A stretch of 13,929 nucleotides of DNA from DAOUET01 sp034430155. GTDB lineage: Bacteria > Chloroflexota > Anaerolineae > Anaerolineales > UBA4823. The DNA lies in NCBI GenBank assembly GCA_034430155.1, contig DAOUET010000137.1:1-13929 (forward strand), read 5' to 3'. Position 1 is the stretch's first letter, and each line of letters opens with the position of its first letter. The notes beneath the pieces are model-generated. The model saw only the letters and a list, made by a program, of their open reading frames with translations. It did no database searches and had not been told where the DNA came from. Below, one piece after another: positions 6,874 to 13,833 of this stretch. The position numbers and the translations under genes were made by a program.

Positions 6874-7797
6874 CTAACCCCGCCGAACGATAGCATCGGT
6901 CATTCTCGCCACCTTCACCATAAAATCCACATCGTGGACGCGCACGATATCAGCTCCCCGGGCAATTGCTACGCTCACGGCTGCTGCGCTCCCTTCCAAC
7001 CGCTGATCTGGCGGTTGGTCAAGCGTATAACCAATAAAAGATTTACGAGAGGGACCCACCAGAATAGGATATCCTAGAGATCGTATTTCATCTAAGCGAT
7101 CAAGCAGTTCGAGGTTTTGTTCGACGGTCTTACCAAAGCCGATGCCGGGGTCCAAAATGATATTCTTTTTGGAGATTCCAGCTGCAAGCGCCAGAGACAC
7201 GCTTTCTAAGAGCTCGCCTTTGATGTCTTCCAACAGATCGTCGTATGGAACTCCCACGTAGCGCCCACCCAAACGTTCTTTGATCTCTGCATGAGCCCAG
7301 GAACTTCGATTATGCATCAAGATAATGGGGACATTGTAACGGGCAACCGTTTCGGCCAGCTGCGGGTCAGCATGCAATCCCCATACGTCATTTACGATCT
7401 GTGCGCCAGCTTCCAGGGCTGCTTGTGCCACATCTGGCTTGTACGTGTCGACTGAAATGATAGTATCCACCTCATCAACCAAAGCCCTGATAATCGGCAA
7501 CACCCGGGCCATCTCTACTTCTGGGCTCACCAATTCAGATCCCGGTCGGGTGCTTTCTCCACCTACATCCAGGATATCCGCACCGCCAGCCACAAAGCGA
7601 AGTGCTTGTTCCAAAGCCTGGCTGATAATCTTTTTATTTTTCTGGGATGAGAGATTACCCTCCTCGAGGGGTTCCACCTCTCCCAATAAACCATCACCCG
7701 AAAAACTATCCGGCGTGAGGTTCAGGATACCCATCACATAAGTCCGCCTCCCCCAATTGAATGTGTGGCTAGCGACCTTCAAACTAGAAGTTTGCAT
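6874..7797 (-). CDS. folP: Dihydropteroate synthase
   Basis: It joins 6-hydroxymethyl-7,8-dihydropterin pyrophosphate and p-aminobenzoate to dihydropteroate in folate synthesis and is the sulfonamide target. The 307-residue TIM barrel shows the family motifs in order: MGILNLTPDSFSGDG (22-36), DVGGESTRPG (77-86), ISVDTYKPDVA (114-124), NDVWG (136-140), IILMHNRS (158-165), ILDPGIGFGKT (214-224), GPSRKSFIG (248-256) and RVHDVD (286-291). The loop after the first motif (about 37-58) carries a short acidic, lysine-containing insertion. GGGGAG about 9 nt before the ATG supports the start. It is the last gene of the minus-strand cluster with folK, 60 nt after the STAS-like gene, with a strong hairpin in that gap. 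Confidence 0.96.
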   Translation of the reverse strand: MQTSSLKVASHTFNWGRRTYVMGILNLTPDSFSGDGLLGEVEPLEEGNLSSQKNKKIISQALEQALRFVAGGADILDVGGESTRPGSELVSPEVEMARVLPIIRALVDEVDTIISVDTYKPDVAQAALEAGAQIVNDVWGLHADPQLAETVARYNVPIILMHNRSSWAHAEIKERLGGRYVGVPYDDLLEDIKGELLESVSLALAAGISKKNIILDPGIGFGKTVEQNLELLDRLDEIRSLGYPILVGPSRKSFIGYTLDQPPDQRLEGSAAAVSVAIARGADIVRVHDVDFMVKVARMTDAIVRRG

Positions 7798-7819
7798 GCT
7801 CGGCTGCTCCCCATTCAGT

Positions 7820-7858
7820 AGGATTTTATGGTAGTTGGTTTTATACCAGTAAAATCCT
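7820..7858 (-). promoter_or_regulatory. Long hairpin in the STAS-folP intergenic region
   Basis: On the minus strand AGGATTTTA (7858-7850) pairs perfectly with TAAAATCCT (7828-7820). After one unpaired C, TGGTA (7848-7844) pairs with TACCA (7833-7829), leaving a 10-nt loop. The 14-bp stem starts at the last base of the STAS stop codon and ends 22 nt before the folP ATG. No U-run follows, so it is not an intrinsic terminator. It contains TGGTATAAA, which could also serve as an extended -10 for folP. Confidence 0.6.
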
Positions 7859-8283
7859 TAGACTAGTAAAGTCAAGGGTCGATCTAACCAGGCTTCCGCT
7901 TCATCTATGTCCGTAAAAATCCCGATTTCCAACCCTCCTGGAATTGACAGGGCGGCAATGTTTTCAACCGCTTGCTTTACTGCCTCGGTCGAAAGGACCA
8001 CAGCTAGGCGGATATTTCGTGTAGAAGGATCGCTGCTCACTTCGACGGCGTATTCGATGGCTTCTTTTGGTAATTCTTCAACTAAACGGAGATCATACAA
8101 ATTCCTGGTAAGCCGGTCCGAATCAAGCAAATGCTCAAGTGCAAATTGCCGCCAGTGTTCCAGTGTATCGTGAGAGATCTCACGAAAGATATAGTGCATG
8201 CCCCCATCAGGTCGGCGTTCTACCGTATATCCAATATTCGGAGAGGGAGTCCAATTGAGCGGTTTTCGATCTATTTCAGACAT
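7858..8283 (-). CDS. STAS/SEC14-like (SpoIIAA-like) domain protein, function unknown
   Basis: A 141-residue soluble protein. The pattern of alternating strands and helices, with YDLRLVEELPKEAIEYA (63-79), IRLAVVLSTEAVKQAVENIA (91-110) and a C-terminal IGIFTDIDEAEAWLDRP (121-137), resembles the SpoIIAA-like/STAS-SEC14 fold. The ending (F-T-D-x-D-E-A-x-x-W-L) is typical of that group. No serine kinase or phosphatase partner of the SpoIIA type is nearby. The start is secure: GGAGGT lies 6 nt before the ATG. It sits between folK and folP on the same strand, so it is probably co-transcribed with folate genes. Family assignment is from pattern recognition only, and the biological role is unknown. 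Confidence 0.72.
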   Translation of the reverse strand: MSEIDRKPLNWTPSPNIGYTVERRPDGGMHYIFREISHDTLEHWRQFALEHLLDSDRLTRNLYDLRLVEELPKEAIEYAVEVSSDPSTRNIRLAVVLSTEAVKQAVENIAALSIPGGLEIGIFTDIDEAEAWLDRPLTLLV

Positions 8284-8352
8284 CGCAGTACCTCCAACCT
8301 ACTGTTAGACCATCTTATTAAACTCCAACAGATAGACATTCAGATGTTTTGG

Positions 8353-8862
8353 CTATATATTATTGATTTTACCGCATTCACCACTTGCATACCACCTGAC
8401 CCCCGATTTATCCACCATCGACTCCAACTGACGAATAGAGCTTTTTAATATAGGATGCTTCAATTCAGCAACCAGGTCTGCAAGAGGCACCAAAACGAAA
8501 GCCCTTTCAGCCATTAAAGGATGCGGTATTTCAAGTACATCCGTCTTTAGGGTTAAATCATCATAAAACAAAATATCTATATCGATCAGCCTCGGGCCGT
8601 TCTTAATGGTTGCTTTCCGTCCCAAACGAACCTCAATCCTTTTTAGGTAAACGAGCAAATCCATGGGTGTTAATTCTGTTGTGGCTTCTACTACTTGGTT
8701 TAAGAAAGTAGGTTGGTCGAGGACACCCCACGGGTCTGTCTCATAAATTGGAGAGCATTTCACCGGTTTCACCTGGGGTGGCATTGCATCTGATGCAGCC
8801 AGTAAATTCGCAAGTCGATCCCCCATATTGGTGCCCAAGGCCAGGTAAACGGTGTGCAGCAT
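8353..8862 (-). CDS. folK: 2-amino-4-hydroxy-6-hydroxymethyldihydropteridine pyrophosphokinase
   Basis: It transfers pyrophosphate from ATP to 6-hydroxymethyl-7,8-dihydropterin, the step before FolP. At 169 residues it is a normal HPPK. Motifs seen are YLALGTNMGDR (6-16), ETDPWGVLDQPTFLNQVVE (41-59), the ATP and Mg site GPRLIDIDILFYD (88-100, DIDI aspartates) and IPHPLMAERAFVLVPLADL (111-129). It starts 14 nt after the thiolase stop codon, so translation may be coupled; its own ribosome-binding site is weak. No folB or folE is visible in the window. Confidence 0.96.
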   Translation of the reverse strand: MLHTVYLALGTNMGDRLANLLAASDAMPPQVKPVKCSPIYETDPWGVLDQPTFLNQVVEATTELTPMDLLVYLKRIEVRLGRKATIKNGPRLIDIDILFYDDLTLKTDVLEIPHPLMAERAFVLVPLADLVAELKHPILKSSIRQLESMVDKSGVRWYASGECGKINNI

Positions 8863-8876
8863 AGATTGCCCGTCAA

Positions 8877-10010
8877 TTACAGCCGTTCAATGATAGTGGC
8901 AGTAGCCATACCATGCCCGATACACATGGTTTGCAGACCGTAACGACCTCCCAAGCTTTCTAGTTCATACAGTAATTTTGTCATCAGGACCCCGCCTGTG
9001 GCTCCTAAGGGGTGACCGTGAGCTATGGCACCGCCATTTGGATTTACCTTCGACATATCAGGGTGTAGCGCTTTTTCCCAGGCAAGTACCACTGAGGCAA
9101 AAGCCTCGTTGATTTCAATAACATCCATATCATCCAGCCTCAATCCTGCTCTCTTCAAAACTTGCTTTGTAGCAGGGATGGGACCCTCCAGCATCAGTAC
9201 CGGATCTGAGCCAACTACAACCCGGGCGACCAAGCGTCCTATTGGTGTCAGGTTGAAACGTCCAATTGCTTTTGTAGAAGCCACCACCAGTGCTGTGGCT
9301 ACATCGCTAATCTGGCTGGAATTACCGGCTGTGATGATACCATCAGGTTTAAACACCGGCTTTAAAGCTGCCATTTTTTCCCTATCCGGGGGCATCCGTA
9401 CGCCCTCATCCTGGACCACGATTACCCCATCCGGCCTCGTGATCGGCAGGATTTGGGATTTAAAGTCTTGGTTTTGGATCGCATTCATTGCCTTGATGTG
9501 ACTTTGATAAGCATAATCATCGAGCTCTTGGCGATCGAGCTCCCACTTTTCGGCCATCATCTCAGCGCTTATTCCCTGGTGTACTAATTTATAAGGAAAA
9601 TCCTCAGGCCATTTCTCCGGCCAATCAGATCCGAGTGGCTGGTGAGACATCATCTCCGTACCGCCCGCAACCACAATCTCCATGTCTTCCGCCAGGATAG
9701 CCTGGGCGGCGAAATGAACTGCTTGTTGACTAGAACCGCACATACGGTTTATAGTTACCCCCGGCACCTCCACCGGAAATCCCGATTTTAACACGCCCAA
9801 CCTAGCTAAGTTGCCGCCTTGATCTCCTATTGGTGTGACGCAACCCAAGATCACGTCATCGACTCGTTTTGGATCCACTCCTGCGCGATAAACTGCCTCT
9901 TTAATGACAGCCGCGGTCAAATCAACTGGAGCGATAGGGACCAAAGCGCCGTTTGGTTTACCCACTCCGATAGCGGTTCGCACTGCAGAGATAATAAAAG
10001 CCTCGCCCAT
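8877..10010 (-). CDS. Acetyl-CoA C-acyltransferase (thiolase)
   Basis: A 377-residue thiolase II-family enzyme that condenses or cleaves acyl-CoA thioesters. The catalytic residues are present: nucleophile C91 in NRMCGSSQQA (88-97), NEAF (301-304), H333 in GAIAHGHPLGATG (327-339) and the second cysteine C363 in MCIGHGMATATIIERL (362-377). The usual CxGGG near the end is CIGHG here, a change that leaves the reactive cysteine and first glycine intact. Substrate choice (short-chain biosynthetic or beta-oxidation) cannot be decided. No other beta-oxidation gene is nearby; it heads a transcript that continues into folK 14 nt later, an unusual pairing. AGGAGG about 11 nt upstream supports the start. 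Confidence 0.94.
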   Translation of the reverse strand: MGEAFIISAVRTAIGVGKPNGALVPIAPVDLTAAVIKEAVYRAGVDPKRVDDVILGCVTPIGDQGGNLARLGVLKSGFPVEVPGVTINRMCGSSQQAVHFAAQAILAEDMEIVVAGGTEMMSHQPLGSDWPEKWPEDFPYKLVHQGISAEMMAEKWELDRQELDDYAYQSHIKAMNAIQNQDFKSQILPITRPDGVIVVQDEGVRMPPDREKMAALKPVFKPDGIITAGNSSQISDVATALVVASTKAIGRFNLTPIGRLVARVVVGSDPVLMLEGPIPATKQVLKRAGLRLDDMDVIEINEAFASVVLAWEKALHPDMSKVNPNGGAIAHGHPLGATGGVLMTKLLYELESLGGRYGLQTMCIGHGMATATIIERL

Positions 10011-10133
10011 ATAACTCTTTTCCTCCTCAGGATCTCCTAAGTTAATAGATAATTGTCCCCATTAAACATTCCAAAAGCATACCATATATTAAGACCGGTT
10101 TTCACGGACAATTACGTATTCTCTCAGGGGAGG

Positions 10134-10139
10134 TAAAAT
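10134..10139 (+). promoter_or_regulatory. Possible -10 for the GH1 gene
   Basis: GGTAAAAT provides a TAAAAT -10 about 38 nt before the GH1 ATG. The -35 (TTACGT, 16 nt upstream) is poor. The divergent gap of 166 bases to the thiolase must hold promoters for both directions. Confidence 0.33.
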
Positions 10140-10176
10140 AAAGGAAGATCGACATAACTTTAAGAAGGAGCTCTCA

Positions 10177-11505
10177 ATGGCTCAGGCCACCTTCCATTTC
10201 CCCCGTGAGTTTTTATGGGGGACAGCCACATCCTCGCACCAGGTCGAGGGGAACAATATCAACAACAACTGGTGGGCGTGGGAACATCAGCCCGGAAAGA
10301 TCGTCCATGGACAAAAATCTGGTCTGGCCTGTGATTGGTGGAGTGGTCGTTGGCAGGAGGATTTTGACCGGGCAGCGGCAGCTGGGCAAAACGCCCACCG
10401 GCTTTCTATTGAATGGAGCCGCGTTCAGCCTGCTCCAGATCGTTGGGACGAGTATGCATTAGATTACTACCGAGAGATATTGCGGGGGCTTCAAGAGCGG
10501 AACATGACCCCTATGATTACGCTCCACCACTTCACCGATCCGCTTTGGGTGAGTGAAAGGGGTGGGTGGGAGCAAGAAGATACCATCGCATTATTTGAAT
10601 CTTATGTGAGCAAAGTTGTCGATGCCCTCAAAGAGTACGTCACCCTCTGGGTAACCATTAACGAACCGAACGTGCTGGCTACTATGGGATATGCGTTCGG
10701 CGATTTTCCACCGGGTAAAAAAGACCTGGCTGCGACCGTGCGCGTGGTTACCCACCTCCTCCATGCCCATGCAACCGCTTATGCTGCTATCCATAAAATT
10801 CAACCCCAGGCACGCGTCGGCATCGCCTTGAACTATCGAGGTTTCCAACCCGCCAAACCCTGGTTTCCACCTGACCGGTTTGTCGCCCGCCTGCAATCTC
10901 GAATTTACAACGATTTATTCCCGCGAGCGCTCATGGATGGTGTGCTGCGCTTTCCATTCATCCGCAAACGCCTTCCCCAAGCCAAGGCTACGCAGGATTT
11001 CTTTGGATTAAACTATTACACTCAGGATCAAGTAGCTTTTAATTTATTAAAAGCCAAAGAGTTTTTTGGGCGTCGCTTTTACGAACACCAGGCAGAATTG
11101 AGCGATAATGGCTTTATCGCCAACCAGCCTAAAGGTATGTTTGATTCGATAAAGTGGGGTTTGCAATTCCAGGTCCCCATCATCATTACAGAAAATGGTA
11201 TTGAAGATGCTGACGACCATCTCCGTCCGAAATACATTGCCCAGCATATCCATCAGGTCTGGCGTGCTGTAAATTACAACTGGCCTGTCAAAGGTTATTT
11301 TCATTGGACCCTGGTGGATAATTTCGAATGGGAGCGCGGTTGGACCCAACGGTTTGGACTTTGGGAATTAGATTTAGAAACCCTGGCTCGTCATAAACGT
11401 CCTTCCGCCGATTTATATGCTGCCATCTGTCGGGAAAATGGGCTCTCATCAGATATGGTTGCGAAATACGCACCTGATCTTCTGGAGATCATGTTCCCGG
11501 ATTAA
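10177..11505 (+). CDS. Glycoside hydrolase family 1 beta-glycosidase
   Basis: A retaining beta-glucosidase or beta-galactosidase-type enzyme of 442 residues with a single TIM barrel. Family features are FPREFLWGTATSSHQVEG (8-25), HRLSIEWSRVQP (74-85), TLHHFTDPLWV (115-125), the acid/base in VTINEPN (E163), the nucleophile in IIITENGI (E339), HWTLVDNFEWERGW (376-389, with sugar-binding E384 and W385) and RFGLWELD (392-399). There is no signal peptide, so it should act in the cytoplasm on imported or internally released oligosaccharides. GAAGGAG about 7 nt before the ATG gives a strong ribosome-binding site. No sugar transporter is next to it. It is followed at once by a GNAT gene. Exact substrate specificity cannot be read from the sequence. 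Confidence 0.95.
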   Translation: MAQATFHFPREFLWGTATSSHQVEGNNINNNWWAWEHQPGKIVHGQKSGLACDWWSGRWQEDFDRAAAAGQNAHRLSIEWSRVQPAPDRWDEYALDYYREILRGLQERNMTPMITLHHFTDPLWVSERGGWEQEDTIALFESYVSKVVDALKEYVTLWVTINEPNVLATMGYAFGDFPPGKKDLAATVRVVTHLLHAHATAYAAIHKIQPQARVGIALNYRGFQPAKPWFPPDRFVARLQSRIYNDLFPRALMDGVLRFPFIRKRLPQAKATQDFFGLNYYTQDQVAFNLLKAKEFFGRRFYEHQAELSDNGFIANQPKGMFDSIKWGLQFQVPIIITENGIEDADDHLRPKYIAQHIHQVWRAVNYNWPVKGYFHWTLVDNFEWERGWTQRFGLWELDLETLARHKRPSADLYAAICRENGLSSDMVAKYAPDLLEIMFPD

Positions 11506-11550
11506 TTGGATCCTGTCGTATTGAGTTCCTTAGGAATATTCAGACTTTAT

Positions 11551-12468
11551 ATGTCAAATATCGATTGGTTTCAAACGGAAGGTGACTTTCCAATTATCGC
11601 TCGTCCAGCTCTACCCAAGGACACTCAGGAAGTATTGGGTTTCACTCGCCGGATCTGGGAGGGAGAAGATTACGTCCCGGTTGTCTGGCCGGATTGGCTG
11701 GTAGATCCAGTCGGTTTATTGGTAGTTGCCGAATATAAAAGTCATGTGATTGGCACCGGCAAGCTGACCAAACTTTCACAAGGCCAATGGTGGCTAGAAG
11801 GTCTACGCGTTCATCCATATTACGAAGGTAAGGGCGTAGCTTCCCACCTTAACGATTATCTTCTGGATTACTGGCAACGTACGGGCGACGGAATTATCCG
11901 CTTGGCGACAGCCTCCACCAGGATACCGGTGAGACATCTCTGCGAGCGCTCTGGATTCAGGCAAATCGGTGAATTCTCGATTTATGCAGCTTCAGCAAGC
12001 AAGGTATCTACCCAAGGGACAAGCAGAAACCCGTTCAGCCAACTAGATCATCAGGAAGTGCAAAATGGGTTGGATTTCGTAGTCGAAAGCCCCGCTCTGA
12101 TGCTATCTTCTGGATTGATGGATTTAGGTTGGCAGTGGGCTTCTCCAACTGCTTACCTTTTCGAGGCAGCTATCCGGCGCAGGCAAGCTATGTGGTGGGG
12201 AGAGCGAAGAGGTTTGCTCATCACCAGAGAGGATTTCGAAGAGAATGATCGCGCGCTTTACATCCAATTACTGGCATGTAATTTAAAGGACATGGTCCCT
12301 TGCTTGAAGGATTTCCGCTGGTTAACCGGCCAAAAAGGTTTTCACGAAGCTAAATGGATTGCACCAATCCAACCTGAGGTAGAGTCACTGATCCTCGCAG
12401 CTGGGTTCCAATGCCAGTGGGAGAACTCGCTCCTGATCTACGAGAAGAAACACACCTCATCTGCTTGA
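11551..12468 (+). CDS. GNAT-family N-acetyltransferase with a C-terminal second GNAT-like domain
   Basis: The N-terminal half (about 15-150) is a clear GNAT domain. WWLEGLRVHPYYEGKGVASHL (about 80-100) carries the R/Q-x-x-G-x-G/A acetyl-CoA pyrophosphate loop (EGKGVA), and HLCERSGFRQIGEF follows (about 129-142). The C-terminal half (about 160-305) ends in LILAAGFQCQWENSLLIYEKK and looks like a degenerate second GNAT-type fold without a clear CoA loop. The reading frame is open from a TTG at 11506, directly after the GH1 stop. I prefer the ATG at 11551 because the family similarity begins just after it, though neither start has a good ribosome-binding site. It is probably co-transcribed with the GH1 gene. 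The DYVPxxWxxW stretch recalls the histidine N-acetyltransferase (NAT16-like) group, only weakly. The acceptor is unknown. Confidence 0.85.
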   Translation: MSNIDWFQTEGDFPIIARPALPKDTQEVLGFTRRIWEGEDYVPVVWPDWLVDPVGLLVVAEYKSHVIGTGKLTKLSQGQWWLEGLRVHPYYEGKGVASHLNDYLLDYWQRTGDGIIRLATASTRIPVRHLCERSGFRQIGEFSIYAASASKVSTQGTSRNPFSQLDHQEVQNGLDFVVESPALMLSSGLMDLGWQWASPTAYLFEAAIRRRQAMWWGERRGLLITREDFEENDRALYIQLLACNLKDMVPCLKDFRWLTGQKGFHEAKWIAPIQPEVESLILAAGFQCQWENSLLIYEKKHTSSA

Positions 12469-12494
12469 AGTCAGCATTATCGTCATGGTATAAT
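12465..12494 (+). promoter_or_regulatory. Promoter of tRNA-Ser
   Basis: TTGAAG (12465-12470) and extended -10 TGGTATAAT (12486-12494, TATAAT at 12489-12494) are 18 nt apart. The -35 overlaps the stop codon of the GNAT gene. Transcription should start near 12501, 31 nt before the mature tRNA. Confidence 0.7.
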
Positions 12495-12498
12495 TCCG

Positions 12499-12527
12499 CC
12501 GCCAACAGGGAGAAATCCCCTTGGCGG
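12499..12527 (+). other. Hairpin in the tRNA-Ser 5' leader
   Basis: CCGCCAA (12499-12505) pairs with TTGGCGG (12521-12527). Inside, GGGA (12508-12511) pairs with TCCC (12516-12519) around a GAAA tetraloop of the GNRA type. It fills nearly all of the predicted 5' leader, and no U-run follows, so it is not a terminator. Confidence 0.55.
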
Positions 12528-12531
12528 TAAC

Positions 12532-12618
12532 GGAGAGGTAGCGTAGTCTGGCCTAACGCGCGCGCCTGGAGAGCGCGTGAGCCGCAAGGCTCCGCGGGTT
12601 CGAATCCCGCCCTCTCCG
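12532..12618 (+). tRNA. tRNA-Ser (anticodon GGA)
   Basis: A full cloverleaf with a long class II variable arm is visible. The acceptor stem is GGAGAGG / CCTCTCC (12532-12538 with 12611-12617) plus discriminator G12618. The anticodon stem CGCGC / GCGCG encloses loop CTGGAGA, giving anticodon GGA, which reads UCC and UCU serine codons. The variable arm is GAGCC-GCAA-GGCTC and the T arm is GCGGG-TTCGAAT-CCCGC. The 3' CCA is not encoded; CTA follows. It stands alone, between the GNAT gene and a minus-strand gene. Confidence 0.95.
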
Positions 12619-12799
12619 CTATTTTATTTTAACAGCGTGCCATCTCTCAAAATCCAAAACCCTCCCGTTTTATGGATAGCAGCACCGCTGAGTAAACAAA
12701 TAACCAATTGGGAAAGGTAAGCCTAACAAATCCCCTTGATGGAAGCCCAATCTAGTCAAATAAAGGTTATGCAGTCCCGAACCAATCTTTTCTTCCACC
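12619..12799. other. Gap after tRNA-Ser, no gene seen
   Basis: The sequence after the tRNA is T-rich (ATTTTATTTT) and may help end transcription, but no stem precedes it other than the tRNA itself. A 6-bp inverted pair ATTGGG / CCCAAT (about 12706-12752) is too widely spaced to call. The convergent minus-strand gene also lacks an obvious terminator here. Confidence 0.4.
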
Positions 12800-13165
12800 T
12801 CAACCTGCGGTAGTAATCGCTCGTAACAACAGTCCGATCAACACCAGGAAACCCACACTATACATCAATATATCAGGGCGTTCCTCACGCCCTCTGGTAT
12901 ACGCAAAGATCATCGGTAAAGCTAGTAAGCTCACAATGCCGTACAGCAAGTGGATGCTCCGCGCTGGTCGCAGACCGCTCAGCCAGAGGTATGCTCCTAA
13001 CAACCCCTGCGCAAGAATCAGGATTTCTGCAATAACCACTGCACCCCAATAGCTGCTATAGACACCTCGTCGCTTGAGGAAACGCCAACCTCCCCACACC
13101 GCCATAATCACACAGAAAAACAGGGCCGTGTTCGCCAGGCGTAAATGAATATCGACAAGTGACAT
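12800..13165 (-). CDS. Small four-helix membrane protein resembling half of heme A synthase (CtaA/COX15)
   Basis: With this start it has 121 residues and four membrane helices (about 10-30, 40-64, 71-90 and 98-118). Histidines sit at the start of helix 1 (H7 in DIHLRLAN) and helix 3 (H72 in SIHLLYG), and helix 2 holds LAQGLLGAYLWLSG (52-65). The order H-helix / Q-x-x-L-G helix / H-helix is that of one four-helix half of CtaA, whose two histidines bind heme. The full enzyme has two such halves, so this may be a heme-binding relative rather than a complete synthase. An in-frame ATG at 13216 exists, but GGAAGG just before the ATG at 13165 favours the shorter form. Its divergent neighbour is a Rieske protein, consistent with a respiratory role. 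The homology is inferred by eye. Confidence 0.75.
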   Translation of the reverse strand: MSLVDIHLRLANTALFFCVIMAVWGGWRFLKRRGVYSSYWGAVVIAEILILAQGLLGAYLWLSGLRPARSIHLLYGIVSLLALPMIFAYTRGREERPDILMYSVGFLVLIGLLLRAITTAG

Positions 13166-13470
13166 AAGCCTTCCGTTGTGTGTTCTGGATCGCAGGTTCG
13201 ATAACACCATAATCATGCAAAAAGGATGATGCTCAAATCACCCCTTTGTACAGGGCAAATCACCTACCCGGGATTACCTGGGGTGAATACTAGAAAATAT
13301 CTTCTTTGGTAAACTCATGGAACTATCATGATTTTATAATCTAGACCTAATTTATCTTGTTTTGTAATATCCCTTGTGTTACAATCCACAATGTCCACCA
13401 TTCTGATCAATTAGCTCATAATTTCCCTTGCATATCAACAAATTTATTACCAGAAAAAGGAGATAACCCA
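13166..13470. promoter_or_regulatory. Divergent intergenic region with direct and inverted repeats
   Basis: About 305 bases separate the CtaA-like gene from the Rieske gene. It holds a 9-bp direct repeat CAAATCACC at 13234-13242 and 13256-13264, 22 bp (two helical turns) apart. An inverted pair TCACCCC (13238-13244) and GGGGTGA (13280-13286) overlaps it. These could form a regulator-binding site serving both directions. A lone TATAAT lies at 13335-13340 without a good -35. No small gene with a ribosome-binding site is evident. Confidence 0.4.
13357..13385 (+). promoter_or_regulatory. Probable promoter of the Rieske gene
   Basis: TTGTTT (13357-13362) and TACAAT (13380-13385) are 17 nt apart. 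The predicted start near 13392 gives a 5' leader of about 80 nt. Confidence 0.45.
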
Positions 13471-13833
13471 ATGACTACTGAAGTGGTGGCAGAAAAAAAA
13501 GAGGTCAATCGCCGAGAATTTCTAAACTACGCCTGGCTGGCCTCCCTTGGTTTCTTGTTAGTCGACTTTGCTGGCGTCAGCTATCTTTTTGCCATGCCGC
13601 GCTTTAAAGAGGGGGAATTTGGCAGTACCTTTACCATCGGAGATGTTGCTGACCTTCCTCCTACAGGATCGCCCCCGGTGAATTTCCCCAAGGTTAAACT
13701 CTGGCTTAGCAACACTGAAGAAGGGCTAATGGCGCTCTATAAGGTTTGCACCCATCTGGGTTGCTTATATAACTGGAACAACCAGGAAACTAATGGAGCA
13801 ACCAAAACAAAGTCGGACAATTTGCTATATTAA
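13471..13833 (+). pseudogene. Rieske (2Fe-2S) protein, truncated within its cluster-binding domain
   Basis: A Rieske subunit of a cytochrome bc or alternative complex III-type quinol oxidase. The N-terminus has a twin-arginine-like motif NRREFLN (13-19) followed by a membrane anchor (about 21-42). The first cluster box is intact: CTHLGC (93-98, ligands C93 and H95). The second box (CPCHG, which supplies the other Cys and His) is missing: after NNQET (103-107) the sequence turns into low-similarity NGATKTKSDNLLY and stops at 120 residues. No CPCHG coding is found in any frame in the last 130 bases. Family members normally run on for several dozen more residues. AAGGAG about 8 nt before the ATG marks a real start; a longer in-frame reading from 13357 lacks one. 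As drawn it could not hold a 2Fe-2S cluster. Either an insertion split it or the sequence is misjoined. Confidence 0.82.

Noticed and set aside
9025..9501. 158-codon open frame on the plus strand, antisense to the thiolase gene
   Set aside because: It lies wholly inside a well-conserved thiolase gene, has no recognisable protein features, and reflects codon bias on the opposite strand.
13357..13470. N-terminal extension of the Rieske protein
   Set aside because: The added residues are not Rieske-like, overlap the predicted promoter, and the ATG at 13471 has a strong ribosome-binding site directly in front.
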